64,000 bases of DNA. Origin: Selaginella moellendorffii (taxonomy: Eukaryota > Streptophyta > Lycopodiopsida > Selaginellales > Selaginellaceae). Below, one piece after another: positions 60,291-64,000 of this stretch (position 1 is its first letter; every line of letters starts with the position of its first letter). The notes beneath the pieces were generated by a model, which worked only from the letters and a program-made list of their open reading frames with translations, made no database searches and had not been told where the DNA came from. The DNA lies in assembly GCF_000143415.4 (NCBI RefSeq), contig NW_003314271.1, forward strand, positions 599,591-663,590, in the 5' to 3' direction. The position numbers were made by a program, and so were the translations under genes.

Positions 60291-63200
60291 GAGCCTCGCT
60301 TATTGCTCGCTTTGTGCTTGTTCCTCGAGCACTTTGTTGAGAGTTCCACTCCCGCTCTCGACCTCTCAAGTCGGAGCTTTTAGTCCAAACGTGTTATGCT
60401 CGTTTGGCTTTCGCTTCAGCCACTACCACGTGGCACCCTTTCCGGCTCCACTTTGGGGCCTAAGGATTTTGTGTCTCACAACTCCACCACCCATAGACGA
60501 AGTTCGATGTCCTCATCAAACGGTAAACCATTCTATAACGTAACACCCACATGTGTTACTATTTCCACCCTTGGCACCTAGCCAATATTTGTCAATGGTT
60601 TGACATTGAAGGCTTACCATGCCTTCTCCATATTCGTCAATGGTTTGACACCAAAAGCTCACCATGCCTTGCCCATCCTCTAAGGAGCATAGTCTTTCCA
60701 ACATGGAGACTTATTCGACCACCTGGGGTCGTTTGCTCCCTTTTATTGGTTCAATTCTTGCTAAACCTATTAGAGACATCTTCTTTAACTCAATTCCCAC
60801 TATTCATACTCGAGTAGTCTCAGTTCCCATTGATATAACCTTTGCACTTTGGAACTTTTAATTTTGACTTCTTGGAGTCAATTTCCTAGGTGTCTCCAAC
60901 ACCTTGCTTTGCACCTTTTGTGCAATTCCGCTTCCCCATCCTAGGGAGTTCTCTACTCGAGGGCACCATCATCCTCTTTTCTATTTTGTGCCACCATTGG
61001 CCCTACGTTCCAATTATCATTATTTGTGCTAGAGCTGTCCATGACCCTACCCTTTGGCTTTGCCGCTCCTCACTTGGAGCTTCTACTTCACCATGGGAAT
61101 CTATCCTTAAAAGTCCACTTCCCTTCCCACAATCCATTAGCACCCAACACATTAGTGTTCTCGGCCTAACTTTGCCATTTGGTTTCTTTCCCATGATTCC
61201 CATGGCTCTTTTCTTAGCCATTAGTCTTTTGCTCCTATCCTTGATTGTTGCACCTAATAACATCGGATCATTACCTCCACTCTCGAGGTATCCTCTTGAT
61301 TCCATAGCAAAGACTTTACTTTGCCAAGTCCAAAGGGTGCTCACCCCTAGTACGTCTCTTTAGCATTTCCTGCTGTGGCCTCTATCCACGGCCCAACTTT
61401 TGAGACCCTCCCTTGGATATTTTATAGAGACTACTTTCCTCGGACTTACTATGCCATAGCTGTGACATAGCTCATTTCCCATAGGTGCTCTTCCCACTTG
61501 GTCACCTTGACTAAGCCACACCATTATCAATAGTTCAAATCAACACTTTGAACTAAGGATCATATCCCTTAACCCAAACAAAGACTTTGTCCTTGTTTAG
61601 CCACAAGATCACCTAGTGATCTCATCTTGACCCCTTAATAAGTCTATCAATAGGGACTAGGTCTTCTAGACCCTTCTAAGTTGTTGACTATGACCCCGGG
61701 GGCATCCCCCACACTTGGCAGTGCGCCCAAGCCAGCCCTTCCGGCCAAGGATCCATAGCAATTGAGACTGGGTGTCCCCATCTCATTCACTAAGTCCTTA
61801 GTGCCCTTTGCACCAAAGTGTTCAAGTTAGATATGCCGAGCTTTCACTCTAAGAAATCTAACCATGTATCACGACTCTGGGGCATCCCCCGCTTTGCGGT
61901 GTGCCCAAGCCAATCTCCTCATTGAGAGTCCATGACCACTGAAATATGAGTGTCCTCATATTCCAAACCATCACCACGCCCTAGCGATTTGGGACTTGAA
62001 CCCAAGCACTAGAGGGTCGGGACTCGAACCCAACCTCCGTATATGCATCTACGGACGGCATCACCCTAGATGCCTGGCGTGACTCATCACGCCGGTGCAC
62101 CAACTTATATTTAAAGCGCGCTACAGATCACAGCTTAGGAACCTAGTTCCTCCACACTGCCAAGTCCTTTCACTTGACAAGTCTGTGATTATGCATGGAC
62201 TCCTCCATGCTTGGCCCCATGGCCCACCCTTTTTGAAGTTATCACCTTCAACTAGGGTATTTGTTCCCCCGACTTGCCAATCTCACTTAGCAAGTCCTCC
62301 GGCCACTGTAACATGGTTCTTGCATAAGCATGGAAGTCCTTGACCATCAACTTTCATTCAAAGCCCTCTCTTTGAACACTCGGGAATTATTTCCCTAACC
62401 TTGATAGCCTTGCCTCATGGCAAGCTTCAAGACCACGCTTCTGCTGCGCCACTTTGATTTCGTGCGTTCCATGAACCATTTACACTTGGCCTTTCCAAGT
62501 ACTAAGCTACCTAGAATCGTCTTTAGGAACTTTTGAAGGAACTCTGTCCCTTAGCTTGCTAAGGCCTCCCTTTACATAAGCTTTCTAGTTGCCATATAGT
62601 CTAACATGGACAACTCCATATTTTAGACTCTCTATGGCATCACGGTTGCTAGCAACAACACCCTCGAGCCCCCATTTGATTCTCCACTCCCAGTTGGCAT
62701 AACTAGCCTTGGTCATGCCCTTTTATTCCTATGGTTCTGTTCTATCCCCTTACTATTTGCTTTTTGGCTTCACACCTTTCCTTTGGTTATTCGCCTCTAA
62801 ACTAGGAGGATAGCTTTGCACTTTCTACCATGCCTTAGCAAGTATTCTTGGGGATGAACCTACCCGACAGCCTAGGGAATGGTTCTTCAATCCAGGTATG
62901 CTCACCTTATAATCCCACATATTGGGATTAACGTTATTGCTTATGGGCCCTTACATGCCCATCACTAGCCTTGCCAAAATTCCATTTTTGGCTTTGTCCA
63001 ATTCGGGTAGACAGTCTTCACCCGTCTTCGCAACCTTGGACATTTGGATAGCACTTTCCATCCATCATTCACGAGGGACTTAGTCCCTTGGGCCTTATCT
63101 ATTGCCCTTGCGACACTAAACACCACCTCCTAGTGTTCTAGAGCGTTTGGGTGTTTCAATGATGGTCTCCTTGACAATATGCATTTCCTTTTACGACATT

Positions 63201-63500
63201 GACTCACTATATCGCAACATAAGCAATTTATCCCCTGTAAGGGTATATCTAACTTTCTTATGCCATTTAGAAGTTTTGGGTAGCTACCTTCTACCCATTT
63301 AATCAATTATCTTTACACCTCTTGCTTAGTTGCCCCATAGTTGTCAAGTCCTACAACTCATTGCTTGGTGCTTCCACACCTCCATCATTATCTGGGTCAC
63401 CACACTCCAACCACATGCCTTCCAACTTAGGCCATGCTATTCCCACTTCTGTTAAGATTCCCGTGGCACATTTGAGCACCAATAAAAGTCGGACTAAGGA
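60291..63500. other. Non-coding interior of the LARD-like element
   Basis: Pyrimidine-rich DNA without recognisable retroelement proteins. A related phrase recurs (ggggcatccccc.c with ggt.gcgcccaagcca, near 61700 and 61880), an internal degenerate repeat. Confidence 0.5.
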
Positions 63501-63501
63501 A

Positions 63502-63515
63502 CAGTTCCGATACCA
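63502..63515 (-). other. Putative primer-binding site
   Basis: On the minus strand, TGGTATCGGAACTG directly follows the LTR end and a few spacer bases; plant elements primed by initiator tRNA-Met have TGGTATCAGAGC here. Confidence 0.55.
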
Positions 63516-63518
63516 AGT

Positions 63519-64000
63519 TGTAAGCGACTAATTTTTCCATTCTACTTTAGTCACTTAACCACACCTCTGACCATTTGGAGGAGTCTCATTCACAACCTCC
63601 ATAAGTCCAATTCAGGACTTGGGACTTGCTAGCCCCAAGAGTGGCATCCATGCCACTCCACCCTTGCATCTGGTCCAAGTGCTCCACGTGTCCGATCCCA
63701 TGATCGACACTCAAAGGTACCACTGACATAGCAACTTGTTACGCTAAGGCCATGCCCAATCACCTTTGCCGCACCGGTAGTCCAATACCACTTGCAACAC
63801 AGTCTTGTCTCTCCAAGACTGAGCCAACCATCTGTGAGTGGTCATCCCAGATCCACTCCTTAGCATCCTTAGGATGCCCACCGACAAGGGGAACAGCCTT
63901 CCCCAATATCCCTCTGTCTGTCCCCACTAAGTCCCTTTCTGCCCTTGGCCGTGTTTGCCAACACTGCCACTGGATTGAGGCCCACAAGTCTGACCACTAA
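63519..64000 (-). repeat. 5' LTR of the LARD-like element (cut by window end)
   Basis: Second copy of the LTR at 58678. Continues past the window. Confidence 0.8.

Larger units (their letters stand above)
58678..64000 (-). mobile_element. Non-autonomous LTR retrotransposon (LARD-like), one LTR incomplete at window end
   Basis: The same sequence starts at 58678 and 63519 (tgtaagcga.taatttttc), 4841 bp apart, and stays nearly identical for at least 480 bp, up to the window edge. LTR ends read TG in plus orientation (CA in element orientation). Next to the right LTR, on the minus strand, TGGTATCGGAACTG (63515-63502) fits a primer-binding site for initiator tRNA-Met. This sets the element on the minus strand. 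A purine-rich stretch (GAGGGGGAGGA, minus, near 59600) may be the polypurine tract, which would make the LTR about 920 bp. No gag or pol is seen in the interior. Confidence 0.75.

Noticed and set aside
59401..60543. 380-codon frame and others of about 300 codons over the minisatellite
   Set aside because: Repeat units without stops open several frames on both strands; composition is that of the repeat.

Overview
This is nuclear DNA of a vascular plant, most likely a lycophyte such as Selaginella (inference). Genes carry many very short GT-AG introns (about 43-100 bp). The gene set is plant (early light-induced proteins, VTE5-type phytol kinase, KIN-14 kinesin with a calponin-homology domain, LPEAT2, plant CCCH/RRM protein). 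Several promoters carry telo-box motifs (AAACCCTA). Gene models below were assembled by hand from open frames and splice sites; exon phases were checked for most multi-exon genes.

Left part (1-14.4 kb): LPEAT2-like acyltransferase (partial, -), two tandem-oriented ELIP genes (+) with copied promoters, an SGPP-like HAD phosphatase (-), EF1A copy 1 (-), mitochondrial SSB (+) and organellar ribosomal protein L3 (+). From 12.4 to 20.6 kb the DNA is a mosaic of duplicated and decayed pieces: L3 exons, a small secreted-protein gene, and an inverted copy of part of the neighbouring receptor kinase. One block (L3 plus secreted gene) exists twice, with L3 intact in one copy and the secreted gene intact in the other.

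Middle (20.7-45.9 kb), gene dense: LRR receptor pseudokinase (-), a CCCH/RRM protein whose frame continues into a RING domain (-), EF1A copy 2 (-), a PI3K-adaptor-like protein (-), SEC12-like WD40 protein (-), an Egt1-type ergothioneine synthase (EgtD methyltransferase fused to EgtB, +), KIN-14 kinesin (-, 21 exons) and RNA polymerase I/III subunit RPAC1 (-).

Right part (45.9-64 kb): the divergent pair RPAC1/VTE5 is duplicated with reciprocal loss (RPAC1 intact + VTE5 broken; then RPAC1 broken + VTE5 intact). Two cyanovirin-like secreted proteins (-) follow, amid fragments of VTE5 and of an ABHD17-type hydrolase. From 53.8 kb on the DNA is transposon: a decayed copia piece, Ty3/gypsy pieces, and a non-coding LTR element (LARD-like) inserted inside a gypsy RNase H frame, with its second LTR running off the window. 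Its interior holds a minisatellite that leaves several frames open.

The most notable items are the intact Egt1-type gene in a plant, the two cases of reciprocal decay after local duplication, the possible CCCH-RRM-RING fusion, and the PI3K p101-like protein.
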